DNA from: Rhodanobacteraceae bacterium
GTDB lineage: Bacteria > Pseudomonadota > Gammaproteobacteria > Xanthomonadales > SZUA-5
Assembly (NCBI GenBank): GCA_016717705.1
Contig: JADKFD010000033.1
Location: 1 to 63,700, forward strand
Length of the DNA stretch: 63,700 nt
Direction: 5' to 3'
This document shows, piece after piece, positions 52,867 to 61,627 of this stretch (the first letter of the stretch is position 1; each line of letters starts with the position of its first letter). Under the pieces are notes generated by a model that was not told the DNA's origin, ran no database searches, and saw only the letters and a program-made list of their open reading frames with translations. The position numbers and the translations under genes are program-made.

Positions 52867-55157
52867 GTTCGAAGCAGTCTGTTGCGGATGCGGAAGCCGA
52901 GGTTTCCTGCGCCAGGATGGTGGCTGGCGGTCGCGACGTGCACGTCGCTCCCACCGGGCGTGGTGGTGTCGGTCGCGAGGTGCACGTCACCTTTGCTCGG
53001 ACAGCGCGCCGCACGGTTCTGGTGGCCGTGCTGTGCGCGGCGCTGGCCAGCCCGGCTCTGGCTTGCGGCCCGGACTTTCCGGTCACGCTGCTGGATCGCC
53101 GCGAATGGGTGATGAAGGGTCTACCCGAGGGCGTGTTCGACTTCGAAGTCGCGCGCTTGCTGGTCAAGCCGACCGATACGCTTGCCGTGGTCGAATGGGA
53201 TTCCTGGGAGGACACCGAGCCCTTGCGCGCGCAGGCTGAGGCGGCTGGCCTGGATGCCGGCGCGACGGCGGCGATCGCCGCGATGCGTGCGGCTGGCAAT
53301 GTCGATGAGGCGCTCGGGCAAGCCGGCAACCTGCCACGCGATGTGGCGCTGTACAGCGCCGGCGCGCTGGCCTGGAACCAGCAGGATTTCGCCACTGCAC
53401 TGGAGTATTTCCAGGCGGTATCGGCGCTGCCGGCGAGCGAACGGCCGCACCGCGGATTGTGGGCCAGCTTCATGGAAGGGCGCGCGCACGCGCTGAACGG
53501 CAACAGCACCGCCGCGGTGGAAGCCTTCGAGCGTACGCGGGCGCTGGCGCGCGCCGGCGCCAGCGATCCGCTGGGACTGGCGGTCGCCAGCCTGGGCGAG
53601 CAGGCGCGGGTGCAGCGCCTGGCCGGAGATGCCGCCGCTGCGGTGCGCCTGTACGCCGAACAGGCGGCGCGCGGATCGGCGTCTGGTCGTAACTCGCTGC
53701 TGTTCGTTGCCCGCAGTGCGATGGCCGATCCGGCCGCGGTCGACTCGCTGCTGACTGACGAACTCGGCACGCGATTGCTGCTGGCGTACCTGTATTCGCG
53801 CTACAACGAGTTGATCGAGCCCGATCCGGAGAACGAATATCCGAGCTACGACGCACCGGCCGACGGTCCGCGCCTGATTGCGCTGCTGGATCGCGTTGCC
53901 GCAGCGCCGAATGTTCCGGATCCGGACCGGCTGGCAGCGATCGCCTATCGGGCGGGGCGCTTTGAACTGGCCGGCAAGCTGGCATCCGGTGTTGAGACGC
54001 CCCTGGCGGCGTGGCTGCGCGCCAAGCTGGCTCTGCGCGACGGGCAACTGGACGTCGCTGCGGCGGCCTACGCGCAGGCGGCCAAGGGCTTCCCGGCCGA
54101 TGAGGTCTGGGGCGAGGTGCCGATGGGCGGCGAGTCCTACGAGCGCGAACAACTGCAGCCGCGCTGTCGTGTGCAGGCCGAGGCCGGCACGCTGGCGCTG
54201 TCGCGTGGCGACTATCTGCAGGCGCTGGAGTTGCTCTACGCCGCAGCCGACGTCTACTGGGCCGATGCCGCCTACATCGCCGAGCGGGTGGTCACGCTGG
54301 ACGAACTGAAGACCTTCGTCGACCGTGTCGCCGGCTCTGCGCCGACGCCGGTTGCGCCCGCCGCCGATGCTGCCGATGAAGAATCGGAATACCTGCCGCC
54401 GAATCCGGGCACGCAGATCCGCGCACTGCTCGCCCGGCGCCTGATGCGCGAAGGCCGGCTGGACGTCGCATTGGCCTATTTCGACGATCCGGCGACGCGC
54501 GAGCAGGCCGCTCGCTATATCGCCGCCCGCGGCGGCACCAAGGCCTGGACACGCGTCGGCCAGGCGCGCGCGTGGTTCGAGGCCGCCGAAGTGGCGCGCT
54601 GGCACGGCATGCAGATCATGGGTTACGAGGGCGACCCCGACTACTTCATCTGGGGCGGCGATTTCGACCTCAACAGCCCGATCACCTGGGACGAGGATTA
54701 CAACCCGATCTACAACGCGCGCAGCGATCTCAAGATCGAAGGACCGTGGACCAGCGCCGGTGAGCGCGAACGCGTGGCGGCCAGTCGCGCGCAGCCGCTG
54801 GAGCGCTTCCACTATCGCCTGGTTGCCGCAGCTCACGCCGGCAAAGCCGCCGATGTGCTGCCGCCGCGCTCGCAGGCCTTTGCTGCGGTGCTGTGCGAAG
54901 CCACGCGCTGGTTGATCGATCGCCAGCCGGAAAACGCCCAGGACATCTACAAGCGCTATCTGCGCGAAGGACCGTACGTGCCCTGGGGCGCGAGTTTCGG
55001 CCGCGAATGTCCGGCACCGGATTTTGCCAAGGTCGAGGGCGAGATACGCGCGCAATGGATGCACAAGGCAGGGCGCGTGGCGATTTTCGCCGTGCCGATC
55101 GCGCTGCTGCTGGGAGTCGGGCTGTGGTGGCGGAGGCGGCGATCGGCGGCAACGTAG
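52863..55157 (+). CDS. TPR-like exported protein with repeat sequence in its N-terminus
   Basis: A 764-residue helical-repeat protein: FATALEYFQAVSALPASERP, ALNGNSTAAVEAFERTRALA and GDYLQALELLYAAADVYW look like TPR units. A C-terminal membrane helix (about 740-757, VAIFAVPIALLLGVGLWW) ends in a basic stop-transfer. Residues 20-42 (GGRDVHVAPTGRGGVGREVHV) are translated from two GTCGCGACGTGCACGTCGC repeat arms, directly ahead of the signal-like VLVAVLCAALASPALACGPDFP. The ATG at 52863 is coupled by ATGA to DUF3142; a GTG at 52979, in the repeat, is an alternative start. Function unknown; the pairing with DUF3142 appears to be a gene module. Confidence 0.7.
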   Translation: MSSKQSVADAEAEVSCARMVAGGRDVHVAPTGRGGVGREVHVTFARTARRTVLVAVLCAALASPALACGPDFPVTLLDRREWVMKGLPEGVFDFEVARLLVKPTDTLAVVEWDSWEDTEPLRAQAEAAGLDAGATAAIAAMRAAGNVDEALGQAGNLPRDVALYSAGALAWNQQDFATALEYFQAVSALPASERPHRGLWASFMEGRAHALNGNSTAAVEAFERTRALARAGASDPLGLAVASLGEQARVQRLAGDAAAAVRLYAEQAARGSASGRNSLLFVARSAMADPAAVDSLLTDELGTRLLLAYLYSRYNELIEPDPENEYPSYDAPADGPRLIALLDRVAAAPNVPDPDRLAAIAYRAGRFELAGKLASGVETPLAAWLRAKLALRDGQLDVAAAAYAQAAKGFPADEVWGEVPMGGESYEREQLQPRCRVQAEAGTLALSRGDYLQALELLYAAADVYWADAAYIAERVVTLDELKTFVDRVAGSAPTPVAPAADAADEESEYLPPNPGTQIRALLARRLMREGRLDVALAYFDDPATREQAARYIAARGGTKAWTRVGQARAWFEAAEVARWHGMQIMGYEGDPDYFIWGGDFDLNSPITWDEDYNPIYNARSDLKIEGPWTSAGERERVAASRAQPLERFHYRLVAAAHAGKAADVLPPRSQAFAAVLCEATRWLIDRQPENAQDIYKRYLREGPYVPWGASFGRECPAPDFAKVEGEIRAQWMHKAGRVAIFAVPIALLLGVGLWWRRRRSAAT
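52929..52991. repeat. Two GTCGCGACGTGCACGTCGC repeat arms inside a coding region
   Basis: ggtcgcgacgtgcacgtcgc tcccacc (52929-52955) matches the repeats at 12969-12994 and 18370-18395. A second, direct copy (ggtcgcgaggtgcacgtcacc) follows at 52971-52991. Both are read through in frame. Confidence 0.85.
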
Positions 55158-55259
55158 CCGAGATGCGGATCGCTGCGCACAAGGCATCGAGCGCCGGCAA
55201 GCCGGCGCACGCCAGATAGGGCGATAATCGCCCACCTCCTCGCAGCGACCACCCGCGCC

Positions 55260-55412
55260 ATGGCCCAAGATCCGCGATCGCGACCTTCCGGTCGCAACAG
55301 CTTCCTGCCGAAGAATCTGCCGCAAGAGCGCTGGGGATTGCTGATGCCCGCCGCGGTGGCGCTGGCCTTGCTGCTGATCGTGGCGATGGTGGTCGTCAGG
55401 ATGAGCAGCTGA
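55260..55412 (+). CDS. Small single-pass membrane protein (50 residues)
   Basis: A short frame, MAQDPRSRPSGRNSFLPKNL then one transmembrane segment (LLMPAAVALALLLIVAMVVV) and RMSS. The hydrophobic segment with polar, Pro-containing flanks suggests a real peptide, but there is no clear ribosome site and no known family. It starts 102 bases after the TPR-like gene. Confidence 0.35.
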   Translation: MAQDPRSRPSGRNSFLPKNLPQERWGLLMPAAVALALLLIVAMVVVRMSS

Positions 55413-55474
55413 GCAGGTCCATGCCGAAGCGAAGTGCATTTCGCTCTCATCGAACACCCCGTAAGTCGCTGAAA

Positions 55475-55557
55475 GTAGGTCACGTTGTCTGCGCAGCAGA
55501 CTACGTGACTCTCGGCGGTGTCACCTGGGCCGCTACGCGGCCAACGTGACCTACGTC
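55475..55557. repeat. Two GTAGGTCACG-family palindromes, inverted to each other
   Basis: gtaggtcacgttgtctgcgc agcagactacgtgac and gtcacctgggccgctacgcg gccaacgtgacctac. Each is itself a stem with an inner palindrome (gtctgcgcagcagac; ggccgctacgcggcc), and the pair is arranged head to head. Confidence 0.85.
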
Positions 55558-55605
55558 GGTATGTTCGATGCCGAACAAGCGCCCCGCCCGGCGCAACCGG
55601 GACTC

Positions 55606-55992
55606 CTACATCGGACGACTGTTGCGCCGCAACGCATACAGAAACAACAGCGCCAGGCTGCTTTCCACCGCCAGCGCGCCCCACAGGAAACCGCCGCCGC
55701 TGCCATCGATCAGCATGCCGAGCGCACGCGCGGCGGCCACCGAGCCATAGCTGACGCATCCCAGCACCACGCCCGCGCGCCGGTATTGCACCTTGCGGCA
55801 CGCCGCCAGCAGCAGCGCGCCGAGTCCCAGTTCCAGCCCGCCATAGAAGGCGCGGATTTCGGTCGTCGGCACGCCATCCGGCAGGACCAGCCCCAGATCC
55901 GCCATCGCTGACTGCGGCGCCACCAGCATCAGCGCGCCGAATCCGAGGAAGCCCAGGCCGCCAATGGCCAATGCCAGGTTGTCGATGCGCAT
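55606..55992 (-). CDS. DUF4345-like membrane protein
   Basis: A 128-residue protein with four hydrophobic helices; the first ends GALMLVAP and the second contains EIRAFYGGLELGLGALLLAA, the arrangement of DUF4345 proteins. Function unknown. The start at 55992 gives MRIDNLALAIGGLGFLGFG. The TAG stop lies in TAGGAGTCCCGG, close to a repeat-like palindrome. Confidence 0.75.
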   Translation of the reverse strand: MRIDNLALAIGGLGFLGFGALMLVAPQSAMADLGLVLPDGVPTTEIRAFYGGLELGLGALLLAACRKVQYRRAGVVLGCVSYGSVAAARALGMLIDGSGGGFLWGALAVESSLALLFLYALRRNSRPM

Positions 55993-56156
55993 GCTGCTCT
56001 CCGCTCTGCCCGACTCCAAGACTAACCGTCGGGATGTGCATTGACGATCTACGTGGCCACCTACCGCGGCTCTTCGGCGCAAGAGATGCAAGGCGCCGGG
56101 CATCGCGCGTGACCGCACTGGGGCACTGTCGGCCGACAAGGACGCGCGTGCCCGGC

Positions 56157-56719
56157 CTACCGCATCAGCCGCTCGCGACGCCGCCGCCGCGGCAGCAGCG
56201 ATTTGCTCAGGCGCCAGGCATCGGCGCCGTCTTCGTAGTAGGCCGGACGTTCGCCGAAACGGCGATAGCCGCGGCGTTCGTAGAGTGCGAGCGCGGCGGC
56301 ATTGTCCTTGCGCACTTCCAGCCGAACCTCGCTGAGACCGTAGGTGCGCGCAATCGTCTCCAGCCGCTGCAACAGCCGATCGCCCAGGCCCTGTCCACGC
56401 GCACTCGCCGCCACCGCAATCGAATAGACCCGCGCGATCAGGCTGCCGCGACGGTGAAACAGCAGCGCGTAACCGTGCAGGCCGCTGCCGCTGGCGGCAA
56501 CGATCAGATCGCTGCTGGGCGCGCCAGGTGATGGCGGAACTGGCGCGGCGCCATGCGGTCGCCGGCGAACACCGCCTGTTCCAGCTCGACCAGTGCTTCA
56601 AGGTCGCATTCGGCTGCGCGTCGCAGGCGCACCGAACGCGGTCGCGGCGCCGACTCGGTCGCAGTTGTCGACAATCGCCCGCGAATCGCCACACGGCGGC
56701 TGAATCGACCTTCGCTCAT
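56157..56719 (-). CDS. GNAT acetyltransferase (RimI-like), frame broken near 56518
   Basis: A GNAT N-acetyltransferase. The first frame (from 56719) carries the N-terminal part RLRRAAECDLEALVELEQAVF and stops in error at LARPAAI. The second carries the acetyl-CoA motif VAASARGQGLGDRLLQRLE and the closing KDNAAALALYERRGYRR, typical of RimI-like enzymes. One G is missing in the ggg run at 56517-56519; adding it gives HHLARPSSDLIVAASGSG and a single frame of about 187 residues. The target protein is unknown. Divergent from the RimK-like gene, which may be a functional partner. Confidence 0.75.
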
Positions 56720-56882
56720 CCCATGTCATCGCTTGACTGGCCTGTGCAAGACTATGCGCCGAGCGCTGCCCGGTTTGGCAGGTCGGGCGCCCCACCGCGA
56801 CGGCCGGTCGCCGTTGCCCCCGATCTCGCGACAAGCGCTTGCAGGTCTCAGCTGCGGCGTCGGCGAGTGTGCGCAGGACACC

Positions 56883-58367
56883 ATGAGTCGTCTGGTCATC
56901 GTTGTCGAGAAGGCCTCGGACTGGAGCAGCTACTCGCCCTCCGACAATGTGGTCACGGCCAAGGACTACCTCAAGGAGGCCATCCGCTCCGACGAGGAGC
57001 GCACCCAGGTCATCAACCTCTGCCGCAGCTACAAGTATCTGGGTACCGGCTATTACGTCTCGCTGTTGGCGGAAGCGCGCGGGCACAAGGTGATCCCGTC
57101 GGTGCGCACCATCAACGATCTGCGTCGGCGCTCGTTGTACGGCCTGGACATCGAGGACCTCAACCAGAAACTGACGCGCTTCCTGCCACAGGAAGGTCGC
57201 GACACCACCGATTTCGGCATTCTGGTGTACTTCGGCGAGACCGGTTACGAACCGCTCAAGGACATGGCCAGGCAGGTGTTCGAAGCCTTCCCGTGCCCGA
57301 TCCTGCGCATCGAGTTCGAACGCGACCGCAAATGGCAGATCGATGCGATCCGGCCGGCCGGTCTGCACACGCTGACCGACGCCCAGGAAGACGGCTTCGC
57401 CGCCGCCCTCGATCGCTTCAGCAAGAAGCTGTGGCGCGGCCGGCGCACGCGCAAGAAGTACCGCTATGACATTGCCATGCTGCACGACCCGGTCGAGCAG
57501 TGGCCGCCGTCGAACAAGAAGGCGCTGAAGGCCTTCGTCGAAGCCGGCAAGGATCTGGGCATCGAAGTCGATCCGATCACGCGCAACGACTATTCGCGGC
57601 TGGCCGAATACGACGCACTGTTCATCCGCGAGACCACCGCGCTGGATCACCACACCTACCGCTTCGCCAACAAGGCGGAGAAGGAAGACATGGTGGTGAT
57701 CGACGACCCGACGTCGATCCTGCGCTGCACCAACAAGATCTACCTGTCGGATCTGCTCAAGAGCCGCAAGCTGCCGACGCCGCGCACCGAGATCCTGTAC
57801 CGCGACGAGCCGAGGAAACTGGCAGAACTCGGCGATACGCTGGGCTTTCCGCTGGTGCTCAAGGTGCCGGACGGCTCGTTTTCGCGCGGCGTGGTCAAGG
57901 TCGCCGACGCCGAGGCGCTCAAGCGCGGCGCCGACGAACTGTTCGGCCAGACCGCGTTGGTGCTGGCACAGGAATACATGCCCACCGATTTCGACTGGCG
58001 CATCGGCATCTTGAACCGCGAGCCCTTGTACGCCTGCCAGTACTTCATGTCGCGCGGGCATTGGCAGATCTACAACCACGCCGCCAAGGGCGAAGCGCGC
58101 AGCGGTGATTTCAAGACCTTCCCGATCCGCGAAGTGCCCAACGAAGTGATCAAGCTGGCGCTGCGCGCGACCCAGCAGATCGGCGACGGCCTGTACGGCG
58201 TCGACCTCAAGCAGGTCGGCGACCGCGTGGTGATCATCGAAGTCAACGACAACCCCAACATCGACTGGGGCATCGAGGACGCCTACCTCGGCGAGGATCT
58301 GTACCGGCGGGTGATGGACGAGTTCCTCAGGCGGCTGGAGCGCAAGCGGCTGGGGGTTGCGGACTGA
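56883..58367 (+). CDS. RimK-like ATP-grasp ligase with RLAN domain
   Basis: A 494-residue protein. The N-terminal half (VIVVEKASDWSSYSPSDNVV; SYKYLGTGYYVSLLAEARGH) is the RimK-like ATP-grasp N-terminal (RLAN) domain. The C-terminal half is ATP-grasp: NKIYLSDLLKSRKLPTPRT, FPLVLKVPDGSFSRGVVKV (ATP Lys), and the metal site VVIIEVNDNPNIDWGIED. These ligases join amino acids or peptides to an acceptor. The natural acceptor of the RLAN group is unknown. The upstream divergent GNAT gene is a common neighbour type for modifying enzymes. The ATG at 56883 gives MSRLVIVVEKAS. Confidence 0.87.
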   Translation: MSRLVIVVEKASDWSSYSPSDNVVTAKDYLKEAIRSDEERTQVINLCRSYKYLGTGYYVSLLAEARGHKVIPSVRTINDLRRRSLYGLDIEDLNQKLTRFLPQEGRDTTDFGILVYFGETGYEPLKDMARQVFEAFPCPILRIEFERDRKWQIDAIRPAGLHTLTDAQEDGFAAALDRFSKKLWRGRRTRKKYRYDIAMLHDPVEQWPPSNKKALKAFVEAGKDLGIEVDPITRNDYSRLAEYDALFIRETTALDHHTYRFANKAEKEDMVVIDDPTSILRCTNKIYLSDLLKSRKLPTPRTEILYRDEPRKLAELGDTLGFPLVLKVPDGSFSRGVVKVADAEALKRGADELFGQTALVLAQEYMPTDFDWRIGILNREPLYACQYFMSRGHWQIYNHAAKGEARSGDFKTFPIREVPNEVIKLALRATQQIGDGLYGVDLKQVGDRVVIIEVNDNPNIDWGIEDAYLGEDLYRRVMDEFLRRLERKRLGVAD

Positions 58368-58374
58368 AGAGCGG

Positions 58375-58462
58375 GTGTTGGTTGTTGGCTGTTGGTGTTG
58401 GAAGAGGCCGAATCCTCGCCGGGGTGCCGCTTTTTCCAACACCAACCCCGACAACTGACACC
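58375..58462. repeat. Inverted heptamer arrays (GTTGGYT)n after the RimK-like gene
   Basis: gtgttggttgttggctgttg gtgttgg (58375-58401) and ccaacaccaaccccgacaac tgacacc (58436-58462) are opposite-facing arrays around 34 bases. Same architecture as the other heptamer elements, different unit. A GTAGGTCACG-type palindrome follows at 58511-58542. Confidence 0.7.
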
Positions 58463-58595
58463 GCTACTTCTCCAGCAACCTCGCCAGGGCCGCGTGATAT
58501 CGAGGCGGCCTGTCACCTAGCCCTTCGGGCAACGTGACCTACGACTCTCCGCACACCGCGTTGCCGACCTGACCCCACCACGTTCTGGCACCCAC

Positions 58596-58609
58596 TTGAC
58601 CCGCGTCAT
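58596..58609. promoter_or_regulatory. Candidate FNR/DNR-like site upstream of nitric oxide reductase
   Basis: ttgacccgcgtcat (TTGAC-N4-GTCAT) keeps the half-site spacing of FNR-family operators but departs from TTGAT-N4-ATCAA at two positions. It lies 56 bases upstream of the qNOR start. Weak evidence. Confidence 0.25.
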
Positions 58610-58664
58610 TGAGGCGGGAAGCCCGTGCAACTGAGACTTATCCTCAATTGATCTGGAGGATGTC

Positions 58665-60986
58665 ATGAGCACGACTCGCAAGCTATGGCTGGGCCTTACG
58701 GCCCTGCTGGTGGTTTCATTCTCGATCCTGCTGTGGGCAGGGACCGAGATCTTCCGCGCGGCGCCGCCGATGCCGGAACGCGTGGTCAGCGTCGACGGCG
58801 AGCAAGTCTTCAGCCGCGCCGACATCGAGCAGGGACGCCAGGTCTGGCAATCGATCGGCGGCATGCAACTCGGCTCGATCTGGGGTCACGGCAGTTACGT
58901 GGCGCCCGACTGGAGCGCCGACTGGCTGCACCGCGAAGCGCTCGATGTGCTCGATCAGTGGGCGCGCAGCGACTTTGGCGCCGCCGGTTACGATGCGCTG
59001 AGCAGCGAGCAGCAGGGCACGCTGCGCGCGCGCCTGTTGCCGCTGATGCGCAGCAATCGTTATGACCCGGACAGCGCCACGATCACCCTGCCGCGCGAAC
59101 GCGTGATCGCGGCCGCCAACGTGGCGGCGCACTACATCAGCCTGTTCGGCAACGACCCCGCGACGGCCACGCTGCGCGAGGCCTATGCGATGAAGAACGA
59201 CACCGTCGATACGCTGGAACATCGGCGCGCCTTGACCGCTTTCATCTGGTGGACCGCATGGGCCGCCGGGACCGAACGTCCGGCGTCGACGGATGCGAGC
59301 GCTCCCACGAGCAGCACGCAGCCGCAGGCGGCGCGGGTCACCTACACCAACAACTGGCCGAGCGATCCGCTGATCGGCAACACGCCGCCACCCTCGCTGT
59401 GGCTGTGGTCGGTGTTCAGCGTGCTGTTCCTGATCGCCGGTATCGGTGCGCTCGGCTGGTGGTATGCGGTCAGTCATTCGCGCGAAGACGGCACCCACAC
59501 GATCCCCGCGAGTGATCCGTTCTCCGCGCTGAAAGTGACGCCCTCGATGCGCGCCACGGCGAAGTACTTCTGGGTGGTGCTGGCGCTGTTCCTGTCGCAG
59601 ATCCTGCTCGGCGCGATCACCGCGCACTACCAGGTCGAAGGCCAGGAAGCCTACGGATTCGCGCTCGCCGAGTACCTGCCGTATTCGCTCGCACGCACCT
59701 GGCACACGCAGCTCGCCGTGCTCTGGATCGCCGTCGCCTGGCTGGCGACCGGCCTCTACATCGCGCCGGCGCTGTCCGGCCACGAGCCGAAGTTCCAGCG
59801 CCTCGGCGTCAACTTCCTGTTCGTCAGCCTGCTGATCATCGTGGTCGGCTCGTTTGCCGGACAGTGGTTCGCGGTGATGCAGAAACTCGGCCTGGAACAC
59901 AACTTCTGGTTCGGCCACCAGGGCTGGGAATACGCCGACATGGGCCGCTTCTGGCAGTGGTACCTGTTCATCGGCCTGCTGCTGTGGCTGACCCTGGTCG
60001 GGCGTTCGCTGTGGCCCCTGCTGCGCGGTCCGGCGCACGAATCCAAATCGATCATCGCGCTGATGTTCCTGTCCACCGTGGCCATTGGCCTCTTCTTCGG
60101 CGCCGCGCTGATGTGGGGCGAGCACACGCACATCTCCGAAGTCGAATACTGGCGCTGGTGGCTGGTGCACCTGTGGGTCGAGGGCTTCTTCGAAGTGTTC
60201 GCCGCCGCAGTGATGGCGCTGATCTTCACCCGCCTGGGCTTGATCAAGACATCGACAGCGACGGTGGCGGTGCTCTTCGCGACCATCATCTTCATGGCCG
60301 GCGGCGTGCTCGGCACCTTGCACCACCTGTACTTTGTCGGCACGCCCACCGCAGTGGTCGCACTCGGCGCCAGCTTCAGCGCACTCGAAGTGGTGCCGCT
60401 GGCCTTCATCGGCTTCGAGGCCTGGCAGACCTACAAACTCGGGCAGGCCACGCCGTGGATGGCGCGCTACCGCTGGCCGATCATGTTCTTCGTCGCGGTG
60501 TCGTTCTGGAACCTGGTCGGCGCCGGATTGTTCGGCTTCCTGATCAATCCGCCGGTCTCGCTGTACTACATGCAGGGCCTCAACCTGACGCCGCTGCACG
60601 GCCACACGGCGCTGTTCGGCGTTTACGGCATGCTCGGCATCGCACTGATGCTGTTTTGCCTCCGCGGTCTGCGTGGCCAGATGGTGTGGGACACGCGCCC
60701 GCTGAAAGTGGCGTTCTGGTCGCTCAACATCGGGCTCTCGCTGATGGCGCTGCTGACCCTGTTGCCACTCGGCATCATGCAGTTGATCGCTGCGATCAGC
60801 CACGGCTACGCCTACGCACGCTCGGCCCAGTTCATGCAGCAGCCGATCGTCGAATTGCTGGTGTGGATGCGCGTTCCCGGCGACACCCTGTTCAGCATCG
60901 GTGCGCTGGCGCTGTCCTGGTTCGTGCTGCGGCTGTGGGTGAGCCCCAAGCGCGAAGTGCTGGCGGGTGCCACTGAAGTCGTCTGA
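58665..60986 (+). CDS. norZ: Quinol-dependent nitric oxide reductase
   Basis: A 773-residue qNOR that reduces NO to N2O with electrons taken directly from quinol. The N-terminal cytochrome-c-like extension (VFSRADIEQGRQVWQSIGGMQLGSIWGHGSYVAPDWSADW, broken at GG) has no haem-binding Cys, as expected for qNOR. The 12-14 helix catalytic part carries the haem and FeB ligands: SLARTWHTQLAVLWIAVAW, MWGEHTHISEVEYWRWWLVHLWVEG, LGTLHHLYFVG and NLTPLHGHTALFGVYG. GGAGG precedes the ATG. A single-gene detoxification or denitrification unit, with no accessory norC or norQD here. Confidence 0.95.
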   Translation: MSTTRKLWLGLTALLVVSFSILLWAGTEIFRAAPPMPERVVSVDGEQVFSRADIEQGRQVWQSIGGMQLGSIWGHGSYVAPDWSADWLHREALDVLDQWARSDFGAAGYDALSSEQQGTLRARLLPLMRSNRYDPDSATITLPRERVIAAANVAAHYISLFGNDPATATLREAYAMKNDTVDTLEHRRALTAFIWWTAWAAGTERPASTDASAPTSSTQPQAARVTYTNNWPSDPLIGNTPPPSLWLWSVFSVLFLIAGIGALGWWYAVSHSREDGTHTIPASDPFSALKVTPSMRATAKYFWVVLALFLSQILLGAITAHYQVEGQEAYGFALAEYLPYSLARTWHTQLAVLWIAVAWLATGLYIAPALSGHEPKFQRLGVNFLFVSLLIIVVGSFAGQWFAVMQKLGLEHNFWFGHQGWEYADMGRFWQWYLFIGLLLWLTLVGRSLWPLLRGPAHESKSIIALMFLSTVAIGLFFGAALMWGEHTHISEVEYWRWWLVHLWVEGFFEVFAAAVMALIFTRLGLIKTSTATVAVLFATIIFMAGGVLGTLHHLYFVGTPTAVVALGASFSALEVVPLAFIGFEAWQTYKLGQATPWMARYRWPIMFFVAVSFWNLVGAGLFGFLINPPVSLYYMQGLNLTPLHGHTALFGVYGMLGIALMLFCLRGLRGQMVWDTRPLKVAFWSLNIGLSLMALLTLLPLGIMQLIAAISHGYAYARSAQFMQQPIVELLVWMRVPGDTLFSIGALALSWFVLRLWVSPKREVLAGATEVV

Positions 60987-61090
60987 TTCGGCGGCCGCGA
61001 AGCGGTAGCTTGTGGTCATCCACGAAAGCAATGCTTCAAGCTTTGGTAACTCCCTCGACGGCGTCGAGGGAGTCGCCGGACGAGCAAGTC

Positions 61091-61493
61091 ATGATCGAAT
61101 TCTATCCAGAGATCAAATGGGTGCATGTCGCCGCCGTGCTTGACCAGCGGCGGGCTGTTTCTGCTGCGCGGGTTGCTGGTGCAACTCAAGCGCGAAACCT
61201 GGGCAAACGCCGCGCCACTGCGTTATCTCAGCTACAGCATCGACAGCGTGCTGCTGACCGCAGCGCTGATGCTGGTGACGATCCTGCCGCACGCGATGTA
61301 CGCCAACGGCTGGCTCGCGGTGAAGCTGGTCCTGCTGGTCGTCTACGTCGTGCTCGGCAGCTTCGCCCTCAAGCGCGGACGCACCCCGCGTGCGCGTCTG
61401 ATCAGCTACACCCTGGCGCTCGCGACCTTTGCCTTCATGCTGACGGTGGCGCGAGCCCACCATCCGCTCGGGTGGTTGGTGTGGTTGGGGTGA
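61091..61493 (+). CDS. SirB2 family membrane protein, frame broken near 61140
   Basis: A four-helix inner-membrane protein of the SirB2 family (function unknown; it often accompanies respiratory or Salmonella invasion-regulator genes). The proper start MIEFYPEIKWVHVAAVL is in one frame and the rest (SGGLFLLRGLLVQ; SIDSVLLTAALMLVTILP) in another. Removing one T at 61140/61141 (gtgcttgacc for gtgctgacc) joins them into a protein of about 133 residues. Encoded just downstream of qNOR. Confidence 0.75.
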
Positions 61494-61545
61494 CTCGGAC
61501 ACCTTTTCGAGTTGAACGCGCTTGGCGATGCTGCGGCAAGTCATT

Positions 61546-61620
61546 TCGCGCGCGAGCGCGCTCCTACAGTTCGTTCGCGGACATCCGGAGAATTTGCAGG
61601 AGCGCGCTCGCGCGCGATGC
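61546..61620. repeat. GTAGGAGCGCGC-family inverted repeat (copy 3)
   Basis: tcgcgcgcgagcgcgctcct ac and gcaggagcgcgctcgcgcgc gatgc, separated by 28 bases, between SirB2 and the HNH gene. Confidence 0.85.
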
Positions 61621-61627
61621 TCTGCGA

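Noticed and set aside
53121..55457. Long minus-strand frame opposite the TPR-like gene
   Set aside because: Antisense shadow without ribosome site or domain.
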